Shown here piece by piece: positions 1 through 6,744 of a stretch of DNA of 7,459 bases. Position numbers and translations under genes: made by a program. Where the stretch lies: the NCBI GenBank assembly GCA_030430875.1, contig JAUIKI010000061.1:1-7459 (forward strand), written 5' to 3'. The notes beneath the pieces were generated by a model, which searched no databases, had not been told where the DNA came from, and was given only the letters and a program-made list of their open reading frames with translations. This stretch comes from Gammaproteobacteria bacterium (GTDB lineage Bacteria; Pseudomonadota; Gammaproteobacteria; Pseudomonadales; JAUIKI01). The first letter of the stretch is position 1. Every line of letters starts with the position of its first letter.

Positions 1-256
1 GAATATGATCATTCACAATCTCCGTATTAAACCGTTTGGCATGCTCTTCCATTCTAATCATCAAGTCTGGTCCTTGAAGCCCTTCCACATCGCCAGGCCA
101 ATTATCCACATCCGTTGTTGTCGTTAATTGTCCACCAAGCTCCATACCAGTAATTAATACAGGATTTAAATTAGCTCGTGCTGCATAAACTGCTGCAGTA
201 AAACCTGCAGGACCTGAACCAAGAATAATAAGACGAGCATGTGTCGTTTGTGTCAT
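1..256 (-). CDS. trxB: Thioredoxin reductase (TrxB), N-terminal part, runs off the window
   Basis: This is the first 85 codons of an NADPH-dependent flavoprotein that reduces thioredoxin in the cytoplasm. The start ATG is at 256-254, with an AAAGGA ribosome binding site (265-270) eight bases upstream. The translation begins MTQTTHARLIILGSGPAG and carries the FAD-binding GSGPAG Rossmann motif at about residues 13-18, followed by TAAVYAARAN, then GGQLTTTTDVDNWPG, which is the typical TrxB FAD-contact region. By eye this matches E. coli TrxB nearly residue for residue. The redox CxxC motif and the NADPH domain lie outside the window, so intactness cannot be judged. The gene is divergent from ald and shares a 121-bp spacer with it. 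Identification is very secure because this N-terminus separates TrxB from most other FAD oxidoreductases. Confidence 0.96.
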   Translation of the reverse strand, partial: MTQTTHARLIILGSGPAGFTAAVYAARANLNPVLITGMELGGQLTTTTDVDNWPGDVEGLQGPDLMIRMEEHAKRFNTEIVNDHI

Positions 257-283
257 TGCTATAATCCTTTTAAATAATGAAAA

Positions 284-311
284 ATAATATCTAAGACTGT
301 TTTGGAGACAA
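284..311 (-). promoter_or_regulatory. Candidate sigma70 promoter for trxB
   Basis: Read on the minus strand, TTGTCT (311-306) is followed after 16 bases by TATTAT (289-284). These match the -35 and -10 consensus at 4/6 and 5/6. Transcription would begin near 277, giving a leader of about 20 nt that contains the AAAGGA site. The position fits trxB well, but the region is AT-rich and chance matches are expected. This is inference only. Confidence 0.35.
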
Positions 312-333
312 ATAAAGCGTATTCAAGATGAAC

Positions 334-339
334 TATAAT
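334..339 (+). promoter_or_regulatory. Candidate -10 element for ald
   Basis: A perfect TATAAT lies 38 bases before the ald start codon. No convincing -35 hexamer sits 16-18 bases upstream (AATAAA at the 17-bp position), and the upstream TG is misplaced for an extended -10. If used, it would either be weak or depend on an activator. Lrp/AsnC-type regulators commonly control ald genes elsewhere, but none is encoded in this window. Confidence 0.4.
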
Positions 340-377
340 AAGATAAAGAATCAAAAAGCGCAAAAGGACCCATAACG

Positions 378-1442
378 ATGAAAATTGGTATTCCAAAAGA
401 AACTAAAATACATGAAACACGTGTTGCCCTCACACCATCGGCGGTTGCTGAATTAATTCGAACTAAACACACTGTAAATATTGAAACAAAAGCAGGTCTT
501 GCCAGTGGATTTTCTGATGATAGCTATCAAAATATTGGGGCAATTATTCAACCAGATGCTGCAGCTGTTTATGCGGCATCTGAGCTCATTGTGAAAGTCA
601 AAGAACCACAACCTAATGAGTGGCAGCTATTACAAGCAAAACATACTCTATTTTGTTATTTGCATCTGGCAGCACTGCCTGAATTAACCCATGAATTGAC
701 TAGAATTGGACTCACTGCAATTGGCTTCGAAACACTTGAAGTAAACGAAAAATTACCTTTATTGGCGCCAATGAGTGACATTGCTGGAAAAATTGCAGTC
801 CAACTGGGATCACATTTTCTATACTCAACCCATAAAGGTGGAAAAGGTCTGCTGCTGGGAGGAATCTCGGGCACTCATCGCGGCCATGTGGTCATCGTTG
901 GCGCAGGAATAGCCGGTAGCAGTTCTGCAAAACTAGCAGCTCGAATGGGAGCACAAGTCACTGTGTTCGATCGAAAATCTGAAGCACTTGAGAGACTTAC
1001 TGAAACATATTCAAATATTACTGGCCTTCATGCTAATCAATTTGACATGGCCAAGGCTATCAGCATCGCTGATTTGGTCATTGGTGCTGTACTCATTCCT
1101 GGCGCTACTGCACCAAAAATCATCACTAAAAGCATGGTCGAAGCTATGCAACCAGGCTCTGTCATTGTAGATATTTCCATTGATCAAGGTGGGTGTATTG
1201 AGACAATTCATCCCACTGATTATCAAAATCCGTCCTATCAGTATGCTGAAATCACCCATATTGCCGTCACAAACCTGCCTGCTGCTGTTCCACAAACAGC
1301 AACTCAGGCTCTTTCTTCCGCTATATTACCCTACATTTTCCATTTGATTCAGGAACCAAATCATCCTATAGTAGCAAAAGCGATCAATGTTCGCTCCGGT
1401 GAGATTATTCATCCAGCCGTAAAAGCGAGTATTGGACATTGA
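378..1442 (+). CDS. ald: L-alanine dehydrogenase (NAD-dependent)
   Basis: This cytoplasmic enzyme catalyses the reversible oxidative deamination of L-alanine to pyruvate and ammonia with NAD+. The 354-residue product starts MKIGIPKETK with Arg15. Lys75 (in VKVKEP) and His96 (in CYLHLAA) fall exactly at the positions of the family's substrate-binding lysine and catalytic histidine. The NAD-binding motif GAGIAG is at 175-180, with Asp198 at the end of the second Rossmann strand. Family signatures ADLVIGAVLIPGA (231-243), Asp269 in the IDQGGC loop and NLPAAVP (299-305) follow. It is slightly shorter than the usual ~371 residues, mainly through a shorter loop after the Rossmann fold and a shorter C-terminus. 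The start is supported by AAAAGGA at 362-368, nine bases upstream. It lies 34 bp ahead of nfuA on the same strand. The related transhydrogenase alpha subunit and saccharopine dehydrogenases are excluded by the Ald-specific motifs. Confidence 0.96.
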   Translation: MKIGIPKETKIHETRVALTPSAVAELIRTKHTVNIETKAGLASGFSDDSYQNIGAIIQPDAAAVYAASELIVKVKEPQPNEWQLLQAKHTLFCYLHLAALPELTHELTRIGLTAIGFETLEVNEKLPLLAPMSDIAGKIAVQLGSHFLYSTHKGGKGLLLGGISGTHRGHVVIVGAGIAGSSSAKLAARMGAQVTVFDRKSEALERLTETYSNITGLHANQFDMAKAISIADLVIGAVLIPGATAPKIITKSMVEAMQPGSVIVDISIDQGGCIETIHPTDYQNPSYQYAEITHIAVTNLPAAVPQTATQALSSAILPYIFHLIQEPNHPIVAKAINVRSGEIIHPAVKASIGH

Positions 1443-1476
1443 ATCATCCTGTTTCATAGCAAAAAAATCTAATTTT

Positions 1477-2055
1477 ATGATAGAAATCAGCACAAAAGCT
1501 CAAATATATCTCGCAGAATTGTTGGAAAAACAAGGAGTTAGTGGGATTGCAATTCGTGCATTCGTTTCTCAACCAGGAACGCCGCAAGCTGAGACATGTA
1601 TTGTCTATTGCAAACCAGGTGAAGAAGAATTAACTGATAAAGTTGTTCAATATGAGCACATCAAAGCCTTCATCGACCAAGAAAGCCTCCCCTTTCTGGA
1701 AGACGCTACCATTGAGTATGTTTTGGATGATTTTGGTGGCCAGCTAACTATCAAAGCACCACATGCTAAAACACCCAAAATCAGCAATGATGGTCCACTC
1801 AATGAGCGTATTAACTACATCTTACAAACTGAAATTAATCCAGCACTAGCTGCACATGGTGGTATGATTACGTTAGTTGAGCTCACTGATGATAACATTG
1901 CAGTGTTGCAATTTGGAGGTGGCTGTCAAGGCTGCGGCATGGCTGATGTCACACTAAAGCAAGGCGTGGAAAAAACTCTATTTGAACGATTTCCTGAATT
2001 AACAGAAGTTCGCGATGTAACTGATCATAATAATCGCACCAATGCCTACTATTAA
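1477..2055 (+). CDS. nfuA: Fe-S biogenesis protein NfuA
   Basis: NfuA is a cytoplasmic carrier that delivers [4Fe-4S] clusters to target enzymes, especially under oxidative stress or iron limitation. The 192-residue product has the two-part NfuA layout. An N-terminal degenerate A-type carrier domain (about 1-95, with FVSQPGTPQAE and the SLPFLEDA segment) is followed by a C-terminal Nfu domain (about 105-192). The Nfu domain carries AHGG and FGGGCQGCGM, whose Cys150 and Cys153 are the cluster-binding CxxC. The end, RDVTDHNNRTNAYY, matches the E. coli RDLTEHQRGEHSYY pattern. The ATG at 1477 was chosen because MIEIS aligns with E. coli MIRIS and the length fits the family (191 in E. coli). A longer frame opens at TTG 1432 but would add 15 unrelated residues. 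No Shine-Dalgarno is visible before the ATG, which sits in an A/T-rich stretch. It probably shares a transcript with ald. Confidence 0.95.
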   Translation: MIEISTKAQIYLAELLEKQGVSGIAIRAFVSQPGTPQAETCIVYCKPGEEELTDKVVQYEHIKAFIDQESLPFLEDATIEYVLDDFGGQLTIKAPHAKTPKISNDGPLNERINYILQTEINPALAAHGGMITLVELTDDNIAVLQFGGGCQGCGMADVTLKQGVEKTLFERFPELTEVRDVTDHNNRTNAYY

Positions 2056-2069
2056 ACATCAATTGGTCT

Positions 2070-2098
2070 TTTACATCACTGCAAAAGTCTTTTAGAAT
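2070..2098 (+). promoter_or_regulatory. Likely sigma70 promoter for lptE-holA
   Basis: TTTACA (2070-2075) and TAGAAT (2093-2098) each match consensus at 5/6 and are separated by the optimal 17 bases. The start point is predicted near 2104-2106, leaving a leader of about 30 nt before lptE. It lies entirely in the nfuA-lptE gap. It would let lptE-holA be expressed apart from ald-nfuA. Not experimentally supported. Confidence 0.55.
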
Positions 2099-2099
2099 G

Positions 2100-2126
2100 C
2101 CTGACTAACCCTCATTTAGTGTCAGG
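2100..2126 (+). promoter_or_regulatory. Hairpin enclosing the lptE ribosome binding site
   Basis: CCTGAC (2100-2105) pairs with GTCAGG (2121-2126). An inner TAA (2106-2108) can pair with TTA (2116-2118) across a two-base bulge, leaving a 7-nt loop. The 3' arm holds the AGG of the lptE Shine-Dalgarno (AGGA, 2124-2127), so a folded RNA would mask it. There is no U-tract, so it is not a terminator. A transcript starting at the promoter just upstream (about 2105) would lack most of the 5' arm. Confidence 0.45.
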
Positions 2127-2134
2127 ATCAAGCC

Positions 2135-2719
2135 ATGCAACGTTTGTCTAATCTATCCCAATATATCTTCATTTGTCTTCTTGTTGCTACAATTTCGAGT
2201 TGTGGCTTCCAACTACGAGGCACCCAAACTGAAAATGCACAACAACTCCCTCAGGCATTACAAACAATTTATCTCTCTGGTAATGATCAATTTGGATCAT
2301 TTTTAAAAACGCTTCGCAAAGCATTTGAGTTACAAGGCACACATATAGAAAATCAATCATCTAATACACCTTATCAGCTAGACATTATCGATGAACGTTA
2401 CACACGACGAACAATTAGTGTCACATCTGGCGCAAAAGTCGCTGAATATGAACTGCGGGTTGAAATTGAATATGCCTTAAAAGATCAAACGGGGCGAACT
2501 CTCATTGGTCCTGACCGAATTTTTAGTGAAAAAGTTTATCTTTTTAACAAAAACCTAGTTCTAGGAAAAAGCGAAGAAGAAACGATGATTCAACATGAGA
2601 TGCAACAAGAACTTGCAAATCGTCTTATCAATCGTTTAAAAATTCAAATTAATGTGATTGATCGCGCTGAAAGCAATAGTGCGTCAGAAGCATCCAATGT
2701 GAGATCAAAGTGCTGTTAA
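2135..2719 (+). CDS. lptE: LPS-assembly lipoprotein LptE
   Basis: LptE is the outer-membrane lipoprotein that plugs the LptD barrel and helps insert LPS into the outer leaflet. The 194-residue product has a short lipoprotein signal: a hydrophobic stretch (about 10-20) and the lipobox I-S-S-C, with Cys23 as the lipidated residue. The mature protein begins CGFQLRG, the hallmark start of mature LptE. The IYLSGNDQFGSFLKTLRKAF segment, the YTRRTISVTSGAKVAEYEL segment and the C-terminal helix around QQELANRLINRL are all typical. The length is close to E. coli LptE (193). The tail after about residue 170 is polar, family-variable, and ends KCC. The ATG has AGGA at 2124-2127, seven bases upstream. 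The gene precedes holA, the conserved lptE-holA order of gammaproteobacteria, although leuS is not upstream here. Confidence 0.94.
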   Translation: MQRLSNLSQYIFICLLVATISSCGFQLRGTQTENAQQLPQALQTIYLSGNDQFGSFLKTLRKAFELQGTHIENQSSNTPYQLDIIDERYTRRTISVTSGAKVAEYELRVEIEYALKDQTGRTLIGPDRIFSEKVYLFNKNLVLGKSEEETMIQHEMQQELANRLINRLKIQINVIDRAESNSASEASNVRSKCC

Positions 2720-2720
2720 T

Positions 2721-2783
2721 GTGCTAACAGCCTGGTCTAATCAAATGCATCATGACATTCATATAGACATAAAATCTTCATGA
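2721..2783 (+). other. Possible 20-codon leader ORF coupled to holA
   Basis: Between lptE and holA a GTG at 2721 opens a 20-codon frame (VLTAWSNQMHHDIHIDIKSS, with an inner ATG at 2745). Its TGA overlaps the holA start as ATGA (2780-2783). Such overlaps often allow re-initiation, and holA has no Shine-Dalgarno of its own. No clear ribosome binding site precedes either start of the small frame, and the peptide resembles nothing known to me. It may well be chance. Confidence 0.15.
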
Positions 2784-3781
2784 TTCAACCAAATTCTCAG
2801 CAAAACTCCCCTACCATAGCATCCACATATTGGATCAGCGGCTCTGAACCAATACTACTTAATTCAACCTGCGATAAAATACGTGATCAAGTGAAAGCTG
2901 CTGGATTTTCTGAGCGGTTAATTTTTTATGATGAACCTTCTATTGATTGGATGCAAGTGCAGTTTCACCTAGATAATTTGTCATTGTTTGCTGAAAAGAA
3001 ACTCATTGAGATTCGATTAAAGACTGCAAAGATTGCAACAGCTGGTCTTGATGTCATTAAACAACACATGAATCAGTCTGCCAACGATCATTGCCATGTC
3101 ATATTAATTATTTCACCAAAATTAGAACAAAAAACTCTGAAGACTAAATGGTTTTCTGCCCTGTCTAGAAACCTGAATCATATTGCAACTCGCACATTAA
3201 CTCCCAGAGAATTTGTTCATTGGATCAAGCAACAATTTGAGATGGAAAACTACCAGGTCAATCATGCAACCTGTCAACAACTGGCAACACTGTTTGAAAA
3301 TGATTTACTCAGCGCAAAACAGGCTATTGATATCATAAAACTACAGGCTTTAGACAAATCCATCACCACACAACACCTTAATTCAATAGGAAAACATGCT
3401 GTCAAAGGTTCTATTTTTGAACTTATTGATGCAGCACTTGCAGGCGATGCAGCAAAAAGTATAGCACTCCTACAAACATCACAGCAGGAAGGTAATGAAC
3501 CTTTGCTCATCGTGAGTTTACTAGCACGTCAAATTCGTCAACTTCATCAGCTTTCTGAACTATGCACAAAACAATCCTTTCAATCTGCCGCAAGCAAACT
3601 GGGAATTTGGCAAAAACGTCAGTTCCCTGTAAAAAAAGCACTCCAACATTTATCTCAAAAAAAAATATTAAGTCTGCATCAACAACTCAATCAAATTGAC
3701 CAAGGTGTTAAGGGCATGATTACGTTAAATGTGTGGGCTTCTCTAGAACGTGTTTTATTGCAACTGTCTGGCAAACTTTGA
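2780..3781 (+). CDS. holA: DNA polymerase III subunit delta
   Basis: HolA is the delta subunit of the replicative clamp loader. It opens the beta sliding clamp so it can be placed on DNA. The 333-residue product (E. coli 343) has the expected order. STYWISGSEPILLN (15-28) is the degenerate P-loop region of the AAA+-like domain. NLSLFAEKKLIEIRL (66-80) corresponds to the beta-clamp-contact region containing the SLF motif. FENDLLSAKQAIDIIKL (172-188) is the conserved lid segment. FELIDAALAGDAAKSIALL to LLARQIRQL (213-255) is the helical collar. ATG 2780 is the only possible start, since an in-frame TGA lies at 2753 and no other start codon falls between. It has no visible Shine-Dalgarno. It sits 60 bp after lptE; nadD, which often follows, is missing. 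Confidence 0.94.
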   Translation: MIQPNSQQNSPTIASTYWISGSEPILLNSTCDKIRDQVKAAGFSERLIFYDEPSIDWMQVQFHLDNLSLFAEKKLIEIRLKTAKIATAGLDVIKQHMNQSANDHCHVILIISPKLEQKTLKTKWFSALSRNLNHIATRTLTPREFVHWIKQQFEMENYQVNHATCQQLATLFENDLLSAKQAIDIIKLQALDKSITTQHLNSIGKHAVKGSIFELIDAALAGDAAKSIALLQTSQQEGNEPLLIVSLLARQIRQLHQLSELCTKQSFQSAASKLGIWQKRQFPVKKALQHLSQKKILSLHQQLNQIDQGVKGMITLNVWASLERVLLQLSGKL

Positions 3782-3833
3782 CGACAACAAATCAAACAGA
3801 CCTTAGACCTTTACAATGAAGGACAATGATCTT

Positions 3834-6068
3834 TTAAAACAACCGCCCCAAATACAAATAAAACGTATCTTCTCCACCTTCAGCTAGGCCATAGCCTAAA
3901 TAAAATGGGCCGAGAAAAGTATCAAGCCCCAAAAAAATACTGCCTGCCAACACGCCTTCATCCAATAAAAACTCATCTCGCTCCTCACTGACTTGACCAT
4001 ATTCGAGTGATGCACCGAGATAGGCAGGTAACAATTGGATATCACTGATTTTTCGTGTGTAGCGTAATGCAAAAAAACCACGATGCTGTCCAGACAATGC
4101 TTCGCGACGATAGCCTGATAAATTTTGAAATCCACCCAATACAAAGCGTTCTTGAATAGGGGCATCACCTGAAACCGTTGAGTCCATTTTCAATGAAGCG
4201 ATTAAAGTGTTTTTATTCCAACTGCGAGCAATCAAACCTGACGCACTAACTTGGTCAAACTCATTATCCGCACCTAAAAATATTTCACCGCTCGTCCATT
4301 GTAGTTGTGCATATTCACCCTGTCTTGGGAAATTAACATTATCTAATTTATCGTAAGTAAACTGTGCAAACCAATTTCCGGAATCAAATTTAAAATTTGG
4401 CAAGTCAGGATCACCTACAATTAAATTAATGCGGCCTCGAGCTCGCTCCACACCAAAACGAAATTCACCCCACATACCAAGCTCACGACCAAAATGCAAA
4501 GCAGCACTGCGTTTTTTTATACGATACTTTGCCAATTCAAATTCTTCAAAAAATAGCGGAATATTTTGAACCTGGTAACTTAATGATGGCGCAATAAAAT
4601 AGCGCGACTGACGATCTAATGGCTGATACCAATCAACAGAAATTTTAGGGTCTTCACCAATAATAATATCTGTTAGCAATTCACCGTTCAGTGAATTAAT
4701 TTGTGTGCGCTTATAACTCATGCCTAAATTATAATTCGCATCACCCGCAAAATTGTCTTCTAAGCTAATGCCAAATTGCAAATAATTTGGCCCCCAAGAT
4801 TTCTCTTTTGCATAAATATGCAACCCAGTTTCACTGGATTTTTCTATGACATCGTAAGTAACTAATTGAAAAATATCGAGACTGTAAATGGATTCAATAT
4901 CAGCTTCCAACTGCGCCAAATCAAGCGGCTCATTAAGAGGGGTTGATATCCGAGAGGCAATTAACTCATCAGCAATAGCAGATTGATTATCAATGGTTAT
5001 AAAATGAATCACTGGTGACTCATTCATTGGCTTTATACGATTTTTTTGATAAACCAAATAGTCGCTTTTTGGCAGTTGATGCAGGGCTAATTTGCTGCGT
5101 AATGAACGCGCTGCAGCATAGCCTAAATCAATTGCTTCATTGGCTTTGTTAAAGTCAAAAGTAGTAATTAAACCTAATTCTGGAAGAATTAAAATATCAG
5201 TTTTTTTTAACGTTTTGAGTTGTTCCTCAGTGTTTCTTCGCGTTAATATCGATGTCAATTGGTCAGTAATTGATATAATCGACGTTAGTTTGTCACGATC
5301 AGTCAGCGGTGTACTAATGTCTACTGCTATAATAATATCTGCGCCTAGAGAACGCGCCACATCTATGGGCAAGTTATTACTAACACCACCATCAACAAGC
5401 AGCATTTCACCTTTTTCAACAGGTGCAATACCGCCAGGTATCGACATGCTAGCACGCATTGCCATCGCCAAACTTCCTTCTTGAATTACAACAGCACTAC
5501 CCGTCACTAAATCAGTAGCAATCGCTCGATATGGAATGGGCAAGTGATCAAAATTATGGATATGTTCAGCAGTTGCTGTTAAGCGCTTTAATGCTTGTGT
5601 GAGCTTTTGACCCTGAATTAAACCTGTCGGTAATTTAATTTCACCTCTATCACTAAAACCTGGACTTGCATTAACTAGATGCTCGAAATCTTCTCGTTTG
5701 CGACGAAATGAATAATCACTTCTATCATAACGATCCACAAGCATATCAACCCAATCCGTCTCATTAATTGCTTGCTGAATTTCGGCAACCGAATAGCCTG
5801 ACGCATATAACCCACCAACGATAGCACCCATACTTGTGCCAACGATATAATCAATCGGCACATTTTGTTCTTCCAATACTTGTAATATTCCAATGTGAGC
5901 AGCACCTCTGGCACCTCCTCCACTGAGAACTAGCCCAATCTTTGGACGATTATTTTCTGCGTGCTCAGCTGAAAATAATAAAGGGCTATTTATTAAACCA
6001 ATAATCAGCCAAAAATAGGAAATTTTTCTCAACATCGTTGCTGTAATAAAGTTACTGTTGCATTCCAT
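3834..6068 (-). CDS. Patatin-like phospholipase with Omp85-type barrel (PlpD-like, type Vd autotransporter)
   Basis: This is an outer-membrane protein whose N-terminal lipase domain is thought to be exported through, or anchored by, its own barrel. Order in the 744 residues: hydrophobic signal (about 13-34); patatin domain (about 43-330) with oxyanion-hole GGGARG (50-55), nucleophile Ser79 in GTSMG, and catalytic Asp226 in DGGVSNN; one POTRA-like domain (about 350-420); and a 16-strand-type barrel (about 425-744) ending in Phe. The Ser-Asp spacing of 147 equals that of Pseudomonas PlpD (Ser60/Asp207, from memory), as does the length (728 there). The barrel shows DKLDNVNFPRQGEY (573-586) and LGGFQNLSGYR, an Omp85 (V)RGF/Y-like motif. 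All catalytic residues are intact, so phospholipase A activity is expected. The start is uncertain: Met12 (6035) gives a more standard signal peptide (MLRKISYFW...), and neither start has a clear Shine-Dalgarno. It follows a DUF4136 lipoprotein gene by 27 bp. Confidence 0.92.
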   Translation of the reverse strand: MECNSNFITATMLRKISYFWLIIGLINSPLLFSAEHAENNRPKIGLVLSGGGARGAAHIGILQVLEEQNVPIDYIVGTSMGAIVGGLYASGYSVAEIQQAINETDWVDMLVDRYDRSDYSFRRKREDFEHLVNASPGFSDRGEIKLPTGLIQGQKLTQALKRLTATAEHIHNFDHLPIPYRAIATDLVTGSAVVIQEGSLAMAMRASMSIPGGIAPVEKGEMLLVDGGVSNNLPIDVARSLGADIIIAVDISTPLTDRDKLTSIISITDQLTSILTRRNTEEQLKTLKKTDILILPELGLITTFDFNKANEAIDLGYAAARSLRSKLALHQLPKSDYLVYQKNRIKPMNESPVIHFITIDNQSAIADELIASRISTPLNEPLDLAQLEADIESIYSLDIFQLVTYDVIEKSSETGLHIYAKEKSWGPNYLQFGISLEDNFAGDANYNLGMSYKRTQINSLNGELLTDIIIGEDPKISVDWYQPLDRQSRYFIAPSLSYQVQNIPLFFEEFELAKYRIKKRSAALHFGRELGMWGEFRFGVERARGRINLIVGDPDLPNFKFDSGNWFAQFTYDKLDNVNFPRQGEYAQLQWTSGEIFLGADNEFDQVSASGLIARSWNKNTLIASLKMDSTVSGDAPIQERFVLGGFQNLSGYRREALSGQHRGFFALRYTRKISDIQLLPAYLGASLEYGQVSEERDEFLLDEGVLAGSIFLGLDTFLGPFYLGYGLAEGGEDTFYLYLGRLF

Positions 6069-6072
6069 ATAA

Positions 6073-6097
6073 AAACCACTACAAAAATAAGTGGCTT
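6073..6097 (-). promoter_or_regulatory. Hairpin at the lipoprotein-patatin junction
   Basis: On the minus strand AAGCCACT (6097-6090) pairs with AGTGGTTT (6080-6073) through 8 base pairs including one G-U, around a 9-nt loop. It is followed by U-rich sequence (TTTTTAT in all, overlapping the stem end). It overlaps the stop codon of the upstream gene and ends four bases before the patatin ATG at 6068. It could be a weak attenuator or a translation block. The stem is short, with only 3 G-C pairs in its core, so strong termination is unlikely. Confidence 0.4.
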
Positions 6098-6725
6098 ATT
6101 GAATTTTACTCACAGGAAAATTACTGAATAGTTTTTTAATGCCATCTGCAGTCCTAGCTTTCATACGTTTGCTCGATGCACGAAAGTCTATTAATTTTAT
6201 AGCACTGCCATGCCAGACCAATTGCTTTGAATGACTTTCATACATCAAAACATTAATACTACCACTTTCATAGTAGATATACTGTGTTTGCGGACCTTCC
6301 CAGCCTTGATATTTTGGCCTCTCCCCTCGACTCCATGTCCACTTCGGACCATAGGCAACATTACCATCACCAGATACAACACGCGCATCATCCACATAGG
6401 CTGTTTTTGATTCATTCACATCAATTTCTTGAGATTTTTCAGTAAGATCCAATTGATAGTCAAGAACAAGATCTGCGGTTTTATTGGTTGTAAGTTGGTA
6501 TCCAAGCAATTGCATCTCTTCCTCAATTGACAAGCGCAACGCTTGATCAATTTGTCGCATTTTTACATCGGCTATTTGACTGATTGCACTGGTTTTCCAG
6601 CGATACGTTTTAAACTGCTGAAAATTAATCTGTGTTTCATAATTTTGGCTAACTTCAACTGTTGAGCAACTGCTTAAAAACCAAATGCTTATGATACTTA
6701 GAACCAACCATCCTATTTTTTTCAT
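6096..6725 (-). CDS. DUF4136-family lipoprotein
   Basis: This is a predicted outer-membrane lipoprotein of unknown function. The 209-residue product has a lipoprotein signal: MKK, a hydrophobic run (5-17), and the lipobox L17-S-S-Cys20. The residue after Cys is Ser, so no Asp+2 inner-membrane retention signal is present. The mature part shows the DUF4136 pattern: NFQQFKTYRW (34-43), LLGYQLTTNKTADLVLDYQL (73-92), and near the end NVLMYESHSKQLVWHGSA (158-175) and a final amphipathic helix around IKKLFSNFP. The middle (about 110-155) is rich in Gly, Trp and Tyr, as is common in this family. The ATG has AGGA (6738-6735) nine bases upstream. It lies 27 bp before the patatin autotransporter gene in the same direction, which suggests co-transcription and possibly a linked envelope role. 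The molecular function is not known. Confidence 0.82.
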   Translation of the reverse strand: MKKIGWLVLSIISIWFLSSCSTVEVSQNYETQINFQQFKTYRWKTSAISQIADVKMRQIDQALRLSIEEEMQLLGYQLTTNKTADLVLDYQLDLTEKSQEIDVNESKTAYVDDARVVSGDGNVAYGPKWTWSRGERPKYQGWEGPQTQYIYYESGSINVLMYESHSKQLVWHGSAIKLIDFRASSKRMKARTADGIKKLFSNFPVSKIQ

Positions 6726-6744
6726 CAGAATATTTCCTTTAAAA

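Noticed and set aside
656..1295. Antisense and alternate-frame open frames inside ald (656-874, 988-1170, 1011-1295)
   Set aside because: They lie within a well-conserved gene, lack ribosome binding sites and have no recognisable motifs.
1432..1476. Longer nfuA start at TTG 1432, overlapping the end of ald
   Set aside because: The 15 added residues do not resemble NfuA. ATG 1477 gives the family N-terminus (MIEIS versus MIRIS) and the right length.
2640..2780. Frameshift at the end of lptE that would join it to the frame running into holA
   Set aside because: LptE already has its full conserved core and the family length before its stop. LptE tails are variable, so no frameshift is needed.
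3801..3815. Tandem 7-base near-repeat (CCTTAGA / CCTTTAC region) between holA and the patatin gene
   Set aside because: Only two short imperfect copies, within chance expectation for this composition.
5140..5484. 114-codon plus-strand frame opposite the patatin domain
   Set aside because: It is antisense to the conserved catalytic region, and the translation shows no domain or signal. It is a by-product of patatin codon usage.
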